From a virus, in IMG/VR virus record IMGVR_UViG_3300044681_000056, positions 1 to 20,706 of that record: a DNA stretch of 20,706 nt. The stretch is one strand, 5' to 3'. The translations under genes were made by a program, and so were the position numbers. Below the pieces are notes generated by a model. It searched no databases. It worked only from the letters and a program-made list of their open reading frames with translations, and had not been told where the DNA came from. Below are positions 14,301-20,706 of the stretch, piece after piece; position 1 is the first letter of the stretch; each line of letters starts with the position of its first letter.

Positions 14301-16700
14301 AAAACTACCAATTATTTCATAAGGTGCATATAAAGAAAATAAAAAGAGTTCGTCTACAACAGCCCTAATACCTAGTTTAGGAACCAGCGTTGCAATTGTC
14401 CAAGTATTAGTTACGGTGCTAACAGCATGGCTATTAGTAATAGCACCCATTCTTCTTAAAGCATTCCAGACTTTAGCGCCGTCTTCTTTTTTAGATAAAG
14501 CATTCTCGCCAAGAAGATTTGCTATTTCAACAAATTTAGGCTGGCTAACGTTACTAGTAAATTGAAATGGTTGAGAAGGTGTTTTAGAAATTGCTGTATC
14601 AAAGTCAGCACCAATACTTACTGATTGTTTATATGAATTGCTTAACTTCATTCCTTTAGAAATATCTAAACTTTGACCTGAAATAAAGCCAAGTGAACCA
14701 AAGGTGTCGTCAAGTATACCTTGAATAATGTCAGTGCCGCCTGGTATAGCACCTAAACCACTACTGTGATAAACATCTGCATGTAATGCACGAAGCATTA
14801 CTCGCCTATCATTCATTTTTAAGTCAGCAAATCTTTGAGTAAGAATTTTTGCTTGCTTATCAGGAAGTACAAGTTTTGCTAAATCTCTAAAAGCAGGTAA
14901 ACTTTTATATACGTTATCATCATCAGTATATATTGTGCGACTTAATGGATGGCGTGAAAAATACCTACCAACTCTTTCTTTAAAGGTTGCCATCTTAGTA
15001 GCAGCCAAGTTAAATAAAGGGTCTGTATTTCTTAAATCAGCAATGTTCTTGGCTACTTTATCAACTTCTTGACCTGATTCTAGATATCTTCCTGCTATGT
15101 AAGCAGCATCTAGACTTTTATCAGATTGCTTTAAAACTTCAAATAAGTCATCGCCTTCTGAAACTGGTTGGCGAGTGTTAAATCTTTCCGCTATTTTAAG
15201 TCTAAAGTTTTGACGGAACCGTAAACTCTTGTTTGCAGTAAGCACATTGTTAGATGTGTAAAAAATCATGCTATTGCTTTTAGCGTTAAAAAGACTTAAA
15301 GCATGTTCACTATCTGTAAAGTATTTACCAGCAGTAAAAGCGTCTTCAATTCCACCTTCTGCAAATTCTCTAATAATAGCGTCGTTGTTATACATTGGAT
15401 AAAATCTTCCAATGTCATCCATAACATTTGCTTTAACTACATCATCGCCTTCACGAAAGGCTTTAAGTAATTTACCTAGACCAGGAATAGCAGAATTTTC
15501 AATACCATCCCATACAGCCTTAACTTCTTTTTCTCTAAATACTAAAGGAACTGCGATATCAGAAGGAATGCCCTTCTTCATTAAGTTACCGTAAATTTTA
15601 CCTTTATTTAATAAAGGCAAACCTAAAGTTTTATTACTCTTAACGGTTAGGTCAGGCGCTAAAAGACGAGTTGGCGATGGTGCAAGTTCTGATTGTCTTG
15701 CAAGAACTTGCTCAACTGCTTCGCGTCTTGCTTGGTATCTAAGAATTATTGGGTCTGTATTAGGAAACTCTTTTAGTTTAACTTTAAGAATATCATCAGT
15801 TAATTTAAGCGCTTCTTGGTCTAAAGCACCTGCTGCTTTAACTAAACCTTTAGCAGCACCCCATGTACCTAGCGTAGCCCAAGTTAATGGGTCAGCAAAA
15901 ATTTGATAGCCTGCGTCTAATACACCTGACACTCTGTCAAATGCTTTTTCTTGTGCAGTAGGTGCATCTGGTGAAAGACGGAATATAAATCTTCCAACGT
16001 CTCTACCAAAAGAAATTTGACCACGACGATAGTCTTCAAGAATTATATTAAACTTATCAGGGTTTTCTTGCATGAAGTTAAGAGCACGCTCTAACTCAGG
16101 AGTTACTCCGCCAACTTCTTCAATAACTTGCCCTGGTGTTTTACCTACAGTTAAACCTTTAGCAAGTGCTGCAACGCCGTCACCATAAGTTGCATCAAGT
16201 TGAGAGGTGTATTTCTTGTCAAATATCTTTTTGCCGTCCCAGTCTTTAGACCAGATAAGCAACATTGAAGGAGTAAATTCTCCTTGACCTAATGCTCTAG
16301 TGATGTTATAAGGAGCAGAAAGAGTTTGACTATAAGCAGGTAATGCTGTTTCAAAAGCAAATCTAAAAGGGGAAGAAACTAATGTTTTAATACCTTTACC
16401 TAAAGCGCCAAGAACAGTCCAGTCTTTAGGTTTATTTAAATAATCTGGATTGTCAAAGGTTGCTTTAAGTGCTGTCTGAACATCTTCATCCAAAGCATTA
16501 AATTCTTGAACTGCTTTATCATTATCCATGCTAAGCAATTCACGATGCTTATCGTATAGTTTACCCCAAGAATTTATCTGTTGTAAATTAGATTCTGGAA
16601 TACCAGTACGATAAGAGGCAACCGCTAATTCAGGATTGTATTTTGAATCAGTATAAGCAGACCAACCTTGCGGTGGTGTCCAGCCTTGTAAGCGAGCCAC
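11313..16700 (-). CDS. Giant 1795-aa predicted internal/ejected virion protein
   Basis: Very large single ORF that takes up about a quarter of the window. I recognise no enzymatic domain. It starts at GTG (16700) with only a weak upstream GGA, and it ends in TAATG overlap with the 402-aa gene. Visible features are long mixed-charge helical stretches and several hydrophobic or amphipathic patches: about residues 94-126 (TVLGALGKGIKTLVSSPFRF), 262-295 (GYQIFADPLTWATLGTWGAA), 766-800 (containing AVVDELFLFSLYAPYEIIGS) and near 1390 (LASMSILLAKSVLGGLG). There is no signal peptide and no repeat ladder like that of a tape measure. Size, the amphipathic patches and its place among virion genes are reminiscent of the large ejected proteins of podoviruses (T7 gp16, or the N4 virion RNA polymerase as a size analogue). 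That makes a DNA-ejection or trans-envelope role the best guess. A tape-measure-like role is the alternative. Confidence 0.7.
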   Translation of the reverse strand: MARLQGWTPPQGWSAYTDSKYNPELAVASYRTGIPESNLQQINSWGKLYDKHRELLSMDNDKAVQEFNALDEDVQTALKATFDNPDYLNKPKDWTVLGALGKGIKTLVSSPFRFAFETALPAYSQTLSAPYNITRALGQGEFTPSMLLIWSKDWDGKKIFDKKYTSQLDATYGDGVAALAKGLTVGKTPGQVIEEVGGVTPELERALNFMQENPDKFNIILEDYRRGQISFGRDVGRFIFRLSPDAPTAQEKAFDRVSGVLDAGYQIFADPLTWATLGTWGAAKGLVKAAGALDQEALKLTDDILKVKLKEFPNTDPIILRYQARREAVEQVLARQSELAPSPTRLLAPDLTVKSNKTLGLPLLNKGKIYGNLMKKGIPSDIAVPLVFREKEVKAVWDGIENSAIPGLGKLLKAFREGDDVVKANVMDDIGRFYPMYNNDAIIREFAEGGIEDAFTAGKYFTDSEHALSLFNAKSNSMIFYTSNNVLTANKSLRFRQNFRLKIAERFNTRQPVSEGDDLFEVLKQSDKSLDAAYIAGRYLESGQEVDKVAKNIADLRNTDPLFNLAATKMATFKERVGRYFSRHPLSRTIYTDDDNVYKSLPAFRDLAKLVLPDKQAKILTQRFADLKMNDRRVMLRALHADVYHSSGLGAIPGGTDIIQGILDDTFGSLGFISGQSLDISKGMKLSNSYKQSVSIGADFDTAISKTPSQPFQFTSNVSQPKFVEIANLLGENALSKKEDGAKVWNALRRMGAITNSHAVSTVTNTWTIATLVPKLGIRAVVDELFLFSLYAPYEIIGSFVGRARKAVKTLAIARGSAEGLSFSQERFLKLQDKISPETRRAIEDLAAIEHPKDFVAQKDFVVETIINEAINELRAIPGFTSNLPSPMVLDKMDKKFLYALMRYNPMGLDLVTSSQARNAALGGKAIDVTQDVVSEQGYDAFLKANGLVKTPKLQILSESASRNQRIAGQFDIVSKRFSNDYSLFVGKGTKLDPSSLFVKHNGLRTQEDFINAGNEIVQAFDIKLPEGKDFIDAADDITTGLLTNPEKLMGPGTPVRKLLESLDSYPALKGTKSDYEIFTDWLQTHLLDLRKSFHGSSRFEVFNESLFKKVSSSKGKFNWSRLPMEEYDELVGKYDIKGELAVPFAPGPASITEAIAEYGNRAFELMDQQVTSYFRTPATMAFFLTTMRNFEEGGYSRQLKEELLAKTTAARLESTKLGKLSKEDAIAFQRHADDLAERRLSEFAIQDALNNIMKYADNPEVRTSLAWNLRNGSRFYRATEDFIRRFYRLKEHSIKTIMRMRLSAQGLAASGFIHEDAKGESYMVMPMDDMIFQVVDKPLRVLTGGTAGYNQTLVGDFTLKLSQVNPSFGPDATTPTLSGPLASMSILLAKSVLGGLGPNGRIAADRIDNVLLGDIGDNLTLRRAMVPASLDRLWRMTTSNEKDRQEVSALHQVIAYNAAHGKGLPVDATPEEQYEYVKNLRISGHNVVFMRNLLGLLPIPWSPTLKESKDLPNFLKEVGITSVRQEFFDIYEGVVNNSNPRLDDPYEEALAIYIGKNPNKLVYTVSRAEKTQEIAFRKTDEVKDWYIKNADLIDKYGDAAWLAAPNVGEFSASAYGWFEASGLIDNKDFETYLKEVQISIDRQTWFDIQDEAMDRMNSTANPYERQTIADNMQMRRQMLLVQNPLLKTYLESGGFGVEKERNMASMLGNMLLDKDVEMDAKTRESLNIAFQLASNTTSKLELMRGQDASFKRIIRDEAIADLDNIANINYTVRQANRAIFVPILKSLSRDERIS

Positions 16701-16717
16701 TAATTAAAATCCGTTCT

Positions 16718-17128
16718 TTAAAACATCTCATTGAAAATTGCCGACAGTTTTCCTGTATTGTCCCCAGGTATTAATTTAGATAATTCAGATTGTAAAGTTG
16801 GTTGAGGTGGAGCAGCAGGTAAATTTAAATTTGTAAAATCTTGACCTGGACCAAAACTCATTCCTGCTGTTAATGGTTCGTTAGGTCTATTGGTCTTGTC
16901 CATAAGCCCAGCATTACCAGACATTGCTGACATAATGTTACTGCGACTAACAGCAGGTTGAACTGCTGGCGGTGCTTGATACATACTGGCACCAGCCTGT
17001 TGTTCCATTAGTTCTTGACCTTCACCATAAGTTCCACCACTCATGTATCTTGTTGGTTGTTTGGATACATTCATGTCAGTTCTTTTTGATTGTGAACCAG
17101 GACCTGATACTTGTTCTCTAACTGCCAT
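16718..17128 (-). CDS. Low-complexity hypothetical virion-region protein
   Basis: 136-aa protein of unknown function. It is rich in Gly, Pro, Gln, Met and Ser and likely largely disordered. The N-terminus carries a conserved-looking basic stretch (SQSKRTDMNVSKQPTRYMSG, residues 13-32) followed by GTYGEGQELMEQQAGA. The C-terminal ~30 residues (ELSKLIPGDNTGKLSAIFNE) could form helices. There is no membrane segment. The ATG overlaps the preceding stop (TAATG), and 17 nt separate its stop from the GTG of the 1795-aa gene. Placed between the portal and the giant protein, it could be a minor virion component or a chaperone-like partner of that protein. That is inference. Confidence 0.7.
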   Translation of the reverse strand: MAVREQVSGPGSQSKRTDMNVSKQPTRYMSGGTYGEGQELMEQQAGASMYQAPPAVQPAVSRSNIMSAMSGNAGLMDKTNRPNEPLTAGMSFGPGQDFTNLNLPAAPPQPTLQSELSKLIPGDNTGKLSAIFNEMF

Positions 17129-17388
17129 TAGTCCTCATCTTCTAAAAAATTTGTTTCTGAAGTTACTAGAATATCTGTTGCGTGTGCAAGCATTCCGTTT
17201 AATTTCCACGGTGGAGTCCTGCCATCTGACAAAGCATCTAGATGATATTGATTATCTGCGTCTATAAATTCTGCAATTAAAATTAAACTAGTAGTTAAAG
17301 CACCTTGTGGAAATCTTGCTTTAGCATAACCATCAATTGCTTCTTTGAATAATTTGACGTACTCTGGTTGTGCATCAATCTTATCCAT
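17128..17388 (-). CDS. Small acidic protein of unknown function between portal and virion genes
   Basis: 86-aa protein that I do not recognise. It is predicted to be mostly helical, with an amphipathic N-terminus (YVKLFKEAIDGYAKARFP, residues 10-27), a more hydrophobic middle helix (LTTSLILIAEFIDADNQYH) and an acidic C-terminus ending FLEDED. There is no signal peptide or membrane segment. It starts 1 nt after the portal stop, and its own TAA overlaps the ATG of the next gene (TAATG), so it belongs to the packaging/head operon. A role in head completion or as a portal- or terminase-associated factor is possible but is inference from position only. Confidence 0.75.
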   Translation of the reverse strand: MDKIDAQPEYVKLFKEAIDGYAKARFPQGALTTSLILIAEFIDADNQYHLDALSDGRTPPWKLNGMLAHATDILVTSETNFLEDED

Positions 17389-17389
17389 T

Positions 17390-19111
17390 TTAACCTGCCA
17401 GTTGCGCCATAATTGCTGCTAATTCAGGAGGGGCTCCAGCAGGGCTACCAGAGGGAGCGCCAGGTGGGGACGGTTGCGCTGCAACCCCTTGTGGAAGGGC
17501 AGCCTCTGCTGGAGTAGGTTCTTCAATCGGCTCAGGAGTAAATGCTTCTTTAACAGCATCCTCAATAGCCATACCATCACGACGTTTCTCAATAATGTCT
17601 GCAAATTTAGATAACAATTGAGATGCGTCTTGTCCAGTTGCAATCATTTCTGGCAATGCACCTGCTGCAGCATTTACTGCACGATTCAAATTATCACGCA
17701 TCTTTTCAATGTCAATGCGTTCTTTTTCTTTACTTACGTTAAGCGACCAAGGTAGTTCGCTCATTACAAATTCCTTGGATACTAGTTCTCCGCCTAGTGC
17801 TTGTAGTGAGAAAATCAAAGCACGGCTTGGGTCTAGTCCAGCCATTAAGCCATAGCGAACTTCTACCGTGTAGTCACCCTTAATATCTTTGGCTGGGTTG
17901 TACTTAAGTTCGTATGGTGCACCGTCATTATATCCGCGTGCGGTCTTTTCAAATGGGAATATCTTCTCATCTGCACGCAAGCACAACGAAATTACATCTT
18001 CAAAAGTTTGAGATAGTACTTGTTGTCCTGCTTTAATCTGAGAATCAAAAGCACCTAATAACGCTTGGACGCCTTGTCCAGTAATGATACTGGCATCAAT
18101 GTTGCCAGTTCTTCCTTCTGGATAGCGTGCGCCCAAACGCATTTCCTGCTGCAACACTGCTTGTTCAGTAAATGCGACTGGCGGTATATCAAGTCCGACT
18201 CTGCGAATCTGCTGAGGGTTTTGACTTCTCAACACAGCGTCTGGACCAAAAGCCAACTCTTGAACATCATTTGGCAATGCGAGCGGAGCCTGAACGCTCT
18301 TCTCTGCTGCTTCTAATGCTAGTAATGCAAAACGAGAACGAGCAAGTTGTACCCACACAACGTCATCAAATTGACCGCGTGGTTCATCATCAATACTTGG
18401 ACGTCTTGCTACGCGTACAAGTATCTCGCCTAATGGGTTTTCTGTTCTTTGTAGTACTAAATCTTTACGAGATGGTAGGAATAAAACTATTTGGTCGTCA
18501 TCTTCGTAGCGAATCATTTCCAACATGGAGTACATGTCGGTCATATCTCGACCTTCAGGACCAATAATTTGCGCTTCTAGGTCTGGAAACTCTGCAACTA
18601 ATTCAGCAATAGTCTTGTAATAACGACGGCTGTAAGAAGTTATGCGACCAAAACGGTCAAACTCTGGATAAGAACTTAAAGGATTATCTACACGTATGCG
18701 AGGCTGACTGTTGTCAACATCCAATTCTACTACTATCGGCAAAAAGCCATATGTTAGGAACCAGTCAGCCCCAGTATACATTTGGGTTTGTAAACGAGAT
18801 GATTGAATATAATAATTAACAATCATGCTACGTTTTTCTGCCTGCGATTTAGCGCGGTCAGAAGTTACTTTTGCTGTGGTGCAGTTAAAACTTGGTAGTG
18901 GTGCAAGCACTTCTGCTAAGTCTCTTGCTGCTACGTCAATAAAGTTGGCAACCATTGGTGCTGGCATACCTTCAGGAAAGAAATCTGGGAATACAGATTG
19001 AATCTCTCCACGACGTACCGATAGTACATTCGCCATACGAGCATCTCTATCAGAGTAGCGACGCTTAAGAGCCTCTACCTTGTCTGAGATTTGTTGCACT
19101 GATAGTGCCAT
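17390..19111 (-). CDS. Portal protein
   Basis: 573-aa protein directly after terL. Position, length and sequence character fit a portal, the dodecameric ring at the unique capsid vertex through which DNA enters and leaves and on which terminase and tail dock. The N-terminal ~100 residues are helical and charged. The middle (about 120-260) alternates beta strands and contains the aromatic stretch YTGADWFLTYGFLPIVVELD. A helical segment rich in Gln and Ala (about 265-385, with AVLQQEMRLGARYPEG) could form the crown/stem helices. The last ~60 residues are a Pro/Ala/Gly-rich tail, probably disordered. The start is set by AGGAG 5 nt upstream. Only 1 nt separates its stop from the next gene. I cannot assign a portal family from motifs alone, so the call rests on context plus general resemblance. 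Confidence 0.88.
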   Translation of the reverse strand: MALSVQQISDKVEALKRRYSDRDARMANVLSVRRGEIQSVFPDFFPEGMPAPMVANFIDVAARDLAEVLAPLPSFNCTTAKVTSDRAKSQAEKRSMIVNYYIQSSRLQTQMYTGADWFLTYGFLPIVVELDVDNSQPRIRVDNPLSSYPEFDRFGRITSYSRRYYKTIAELVAEFPDLEAQIIGPEGRDMTDMYSMLEMIRYEDDDQIVLFLPSRKDLVLQRTENPLGEILVRVARRPSIDDEPRGQFDDVVWVQLARSRFALLALEAAEKSVQAPLALPNDVQELAFGPDAVLRSQNPQQIRRVGLDIPPVAFTEQAVLQQEMRLGARYPEGRTGNIDASIITGQGVQALLGAFDSQIKAGQQVLSQTFEDVISLCLRADEKIFPFEKTARGYNDGAPYELKYNPAKDIKGDYTVEVRYGLMAGLDPSRALIFSLQALGGELVSKEFVMSELPWSLNVSKEKERIDIEKMRDNLNRAVNAAAGALPEMIATGQDASQLLSKFADIIEKRRDGMAIEDAVKEAFTPEPIEEPTPAEAALPQGVAAQPSPPGAPSGSPAGAPPELAAIMAQLAG

Positions 19112-19116
19112 TCAAA

Positions 19117-19121
19117 CTCCT
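19117..19121 (-). promoter_or_regulatory. Shine-Dalgarno of the portal gene
   Basis: On the minus strand AGGAG lies 5 nt before the portal ATG (19111) and overlaps the TAG stop of the terminase gene, reading TAGGAG. It fixes the portal start and couples its translation to terL. Confidence 0.7.
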
Positions 19122-20706
19122 ATAAGTATGCTTCAGCATATTGTGCTGCAGCAAGTTCATCTAAGTTAACAACGCCACGCTGGTTTATACCAGCACGAGT
19201 TGCATAGCGGTTAAAAGAATGTGATTGAGCAAATCCAGACATCTGAATTAGTTCTTTAACTCTAATCTCACAAAACCAAAGAGCCATAACGCAGTCGGTT
19301 GGTTGATATTTTTTAGCGTTAGGTGCCCAAGTTATTAATTGATTTATTAGAGCCTTTACGTGCTCATTGCCTTCAGAGGAAGGTAGTTCAATTAGATTAT
19401 CATCTTGGTGTTTGCCATCACGGTCTGTGCCAAATAGCGAAGCCATAGAGGCAACACCAAAGTCTACGTCCCATTTATTTTTACCAGTAAAGTGTGAGCG
19501 GAACTGGATACCTCTAGATGCCATCCATTGGTTTAGTTCTTCATCTAGTTGGTACGCCTTTTGATGGGCATTAATTTCAATTCTTAATTCTTGTGGGTGG
19601 TACTTGTTAACCCAATCTTCCATCAAAGCGCGAATTTTTTGAGGGTTAGGGTCTTCCATGTTGTACACATCAAGCACATAACGTTTTTGAGTTTGGCGGT
19701 CATACGCCAACATTACGGCTGCGGTCTTACCACTCATGGCTGGGTCAAGACCCATGATTAAATACCAGTCACCATTCTTAGGATGACCTGGCGCTTTTGT
19801 ATTAATAGGACCTACACGGCGCATGCCATTAACGGAACCTTGCACACAGACAGGGCGGAAGATGGAATCTTCTTGAATGTCCTGCTGTTGGTAAACCATA
19901 GCCCAAGTACTAGGGGTTACTTCACCACGCCTACGGTACAGGGCTGGACCGTCCCACTTAGTATACAAGCCGTTTTCGTCAGGTTCTTTTTTGCTAGTGC
20001 CTTTGACGTCAGTTTTCTCCCAAAGCGTTTTCCAGTCTTTGGGTTCGTCAGCAAATTCTAAAACTGCTGGCATAGCAAAATAGGTAAATGGACTTATGCC
20101 ATTTGACCAGTGTTTAGGGTTGCGGATTTCTTTATAGAGGTCGGTGGCAGCAAAGCGCGTACCTACCACTAGAAGCACTCCCTCATCATCAAGACGAGTG
20201 ATTACTTCTTTTTGAATCCACTCAAGTTGTTTCTCGTACTCATGGGCGTTGGCGCCTGTTACGCAGTCGTCAAGAATTATTAAATTGGCGCGCGCACCAT
20301 ACACCTGACCACCAATACCAAGGGCTTGGACGGTAGGGTCCTTTTCTGTGGAAGTACGAGAAAGTGTAATTGCATTCTGTTTCCAAGAGTCGGCTTCCTC
20401 TTTCCATCCGCCAGGAGGAGCATAGGTAGCCTGAAGTTTAGCCCACATAGGGTGGGTCAATCTTTGCTTGATTGAGTATACAAACTCTTGGGCTTTAGTC
20501 AGAGTTTTGGAAATAACAATAATCCGAGTATTGTCAGGGTCCATGCAAATCTTGTAGGTAGAGTAATTTACCGTGATGGTTGTACTCTTGGCGTGCTCTG
20601 GGGGCACATTGATTAAAAGTCTAGTTGGGTCTGAGGGTTCATACACCATAGATGGGTGAAGCCAACTTGGCTCGCGCCCCTCTAAAACATCTATCCAATT
20701 TTGCTG
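19120..20706 (-). CDS. terL: Terminase large subunit (5' end outside window)
   Basis: This is the ATPase/nuclease motor subunit that pumps phage DNA into the procapsid through the portal and cuts the concatemer. The frame stays open from the first ATG (20649) through 19 further codons to the window edge, so the gene starts outside and 20649 is probably an internal Met. Numbered from that Met, I see a degenerate Walker A (residues 14-23, NVPPEHAKST), a Walker B strand LIILDD (123-128), a GTR coupling motif (VVGTRF, 161-166) and a C-terminal RNase H-like nuclease. The nuclease has a first Asp in LIMGLDPAMSGKT (D302), a second acidic strand around LRIEIN (355-360) and a late Asp near DCVMALW (452-458). 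This order is typical of the family. The TAG stop sits inside the portal gene's Shine-Dalgarno sequence, so the two are tightly linked. The small terminase subunit would be expected upstream, outside the window. Confidence 0.95.
   Translation of the reverse strand, partial: QQNWIDVLEGREPSWLHPSMVYEPSDPTRLLINVPPEHAKSTTITVNYSTYKICMDPDNTRIIVISKTLTKAQEFVYSIKQRLTHPMWAKLQATYAPPGGWKEEADSWKQNAITLSRTSTEKDPTVQALGIGGQVYGARANLIILDDCVTGANAHEYEKQLEWIQKEVITRLDDEGVLLVVGTRFAATDLYKEIRNPKHWSNGISPFTYFAMPAVLEFADEPKDWKTLWEKTDVKGTSKKEPDENGLYTKWDGPALYRRRGEVTPSTWAMVYQQQDIQEDSIFRPVCVQGSVNGMRRVGPINTKAPGHPKNGDWYLIMGLDPAMSGKTAAVMLAYDRQTQKRYVLDVYNMEDPNPQKIRALMEDWVNKYHPQELRIEINAHQKAYQLDEELNQWMASRGIQFRSHFTGKNKWDVDFGVASMASLFGTDRDGKHQDDNLIELPSSEGNEHVKALINQLITWAPNAKKYQPTDCVMALWFCEIRVKELIQMSGFAQSHSFNRYATRAGINQRGVVNLDELAAAQYAEAYL

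Noticed and set aside
15363-15422. DDIGRFYP (residues 428-435 of the 1795-aa protein) resembles the T/DxxGR motif of single-subunit RNA polymerases, which would suggest an N4-like virion RNA polymerase.
   Set aside because: I could not find a matching motif B (R...K.......YG) or an HDS-type motif C at sensible spacing. One short motif in 1795 residues is expected by chance. A structure prediction of residues 350-1100 would settle it.
20647-20649. ATG at 20649 as the true start of the terminase.
   Set aside because: The frame continues upstream without a stop to the window edge, and the Walker A would lie only 14 residues from this Met, too close for a complete N-terminal part.
1-20706. CRISPR arrays, tRNA genes, insertion sequences, attachment sites, riboswitches.
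   Set aside because: I saw no regularly spaced direct repeats, no cloverleaf with a T-loop, no transposase-like ORF or terminal inverted repeats, and almost no intergenic space to host them.

Overview
The window is a slice of the virion-morphogenesis region of a tailed double-stranded DNA phage. Every gene I can support lies on the minus strand, so transcription runs from position 20706 down to 1. The DNA is fairly AT-rich. Nothing points to a cellular chromosome: there are no tRNA, rRNA, integrase, repressor or metabolic genes. The best host clue is two small proteins that resemble recurring families of actinobacteriophages: a DUF2746-like N-terminally anchored protein, and a Cys-rich protein beginning MACRSGCPTKDHATWGEC. 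Together with the low-to-moderate GC this suggests an uncultured, possibly aquatic, actinobacterial host. The host call is inference.

Layout in order of transcription: (1) packaging, with terminase large subunit (20706-19120, 5' end outside the window) and portal (19111-17390). (2) Two small proteins (17388-16718). (3) A very long block of predicted internal or virion proteins: 1795 aa (16700-11313), 402 aa, 430 aa and 372 aa (to 7694). (4) Head: scaffold (7571-7113) and an N4-gp56-like major capsid protein (7085-6063), followed by a strong hairpin. (5) A run of small genes (6003-4332): an 84-aa protein with a TTG start, the DUF2746-like protein, the MACRSGC protein overlapping it by 59 nt, then five mini-genes of 35-86 aa, four of them strikingly Lys-rich. 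(6) A head-tail adaptor-like protein (4335-3442). (7) A fibre cassette: 623-aa fibre, 379-aa receptor-binding-like protein, a 50-aa protein and the start of another fibre protein (270-1, running off the window).

The genes are packed as one apparent late operon. Seven junctions are TAATG stop/start overlaps, others are ATGA, GTGA or directly abutting TAA-ATG, so translation is probably coupled. The only non-coding stretches longer than about 50 nt are 7572-7693 and 6004-6062, and both contain inverted repeats. I found no convincing promoter and no classical U-tract terminator.

No tape measure, tail tube, sheath or baseplate gene is visible. The giant protein and its three neighbours sit between portal and scaffold/capsid. 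Together with the N4-like capsid protein and the adaptor-like protein, this fits a podovirus-type particle whose internal or ejection proteins are encoded in an unusual place. The 1795-aa protein, the murein-hydrolase-like module in the 430-aa protein and the Lys-rich mini-gene cluster are the parts most worth following up.
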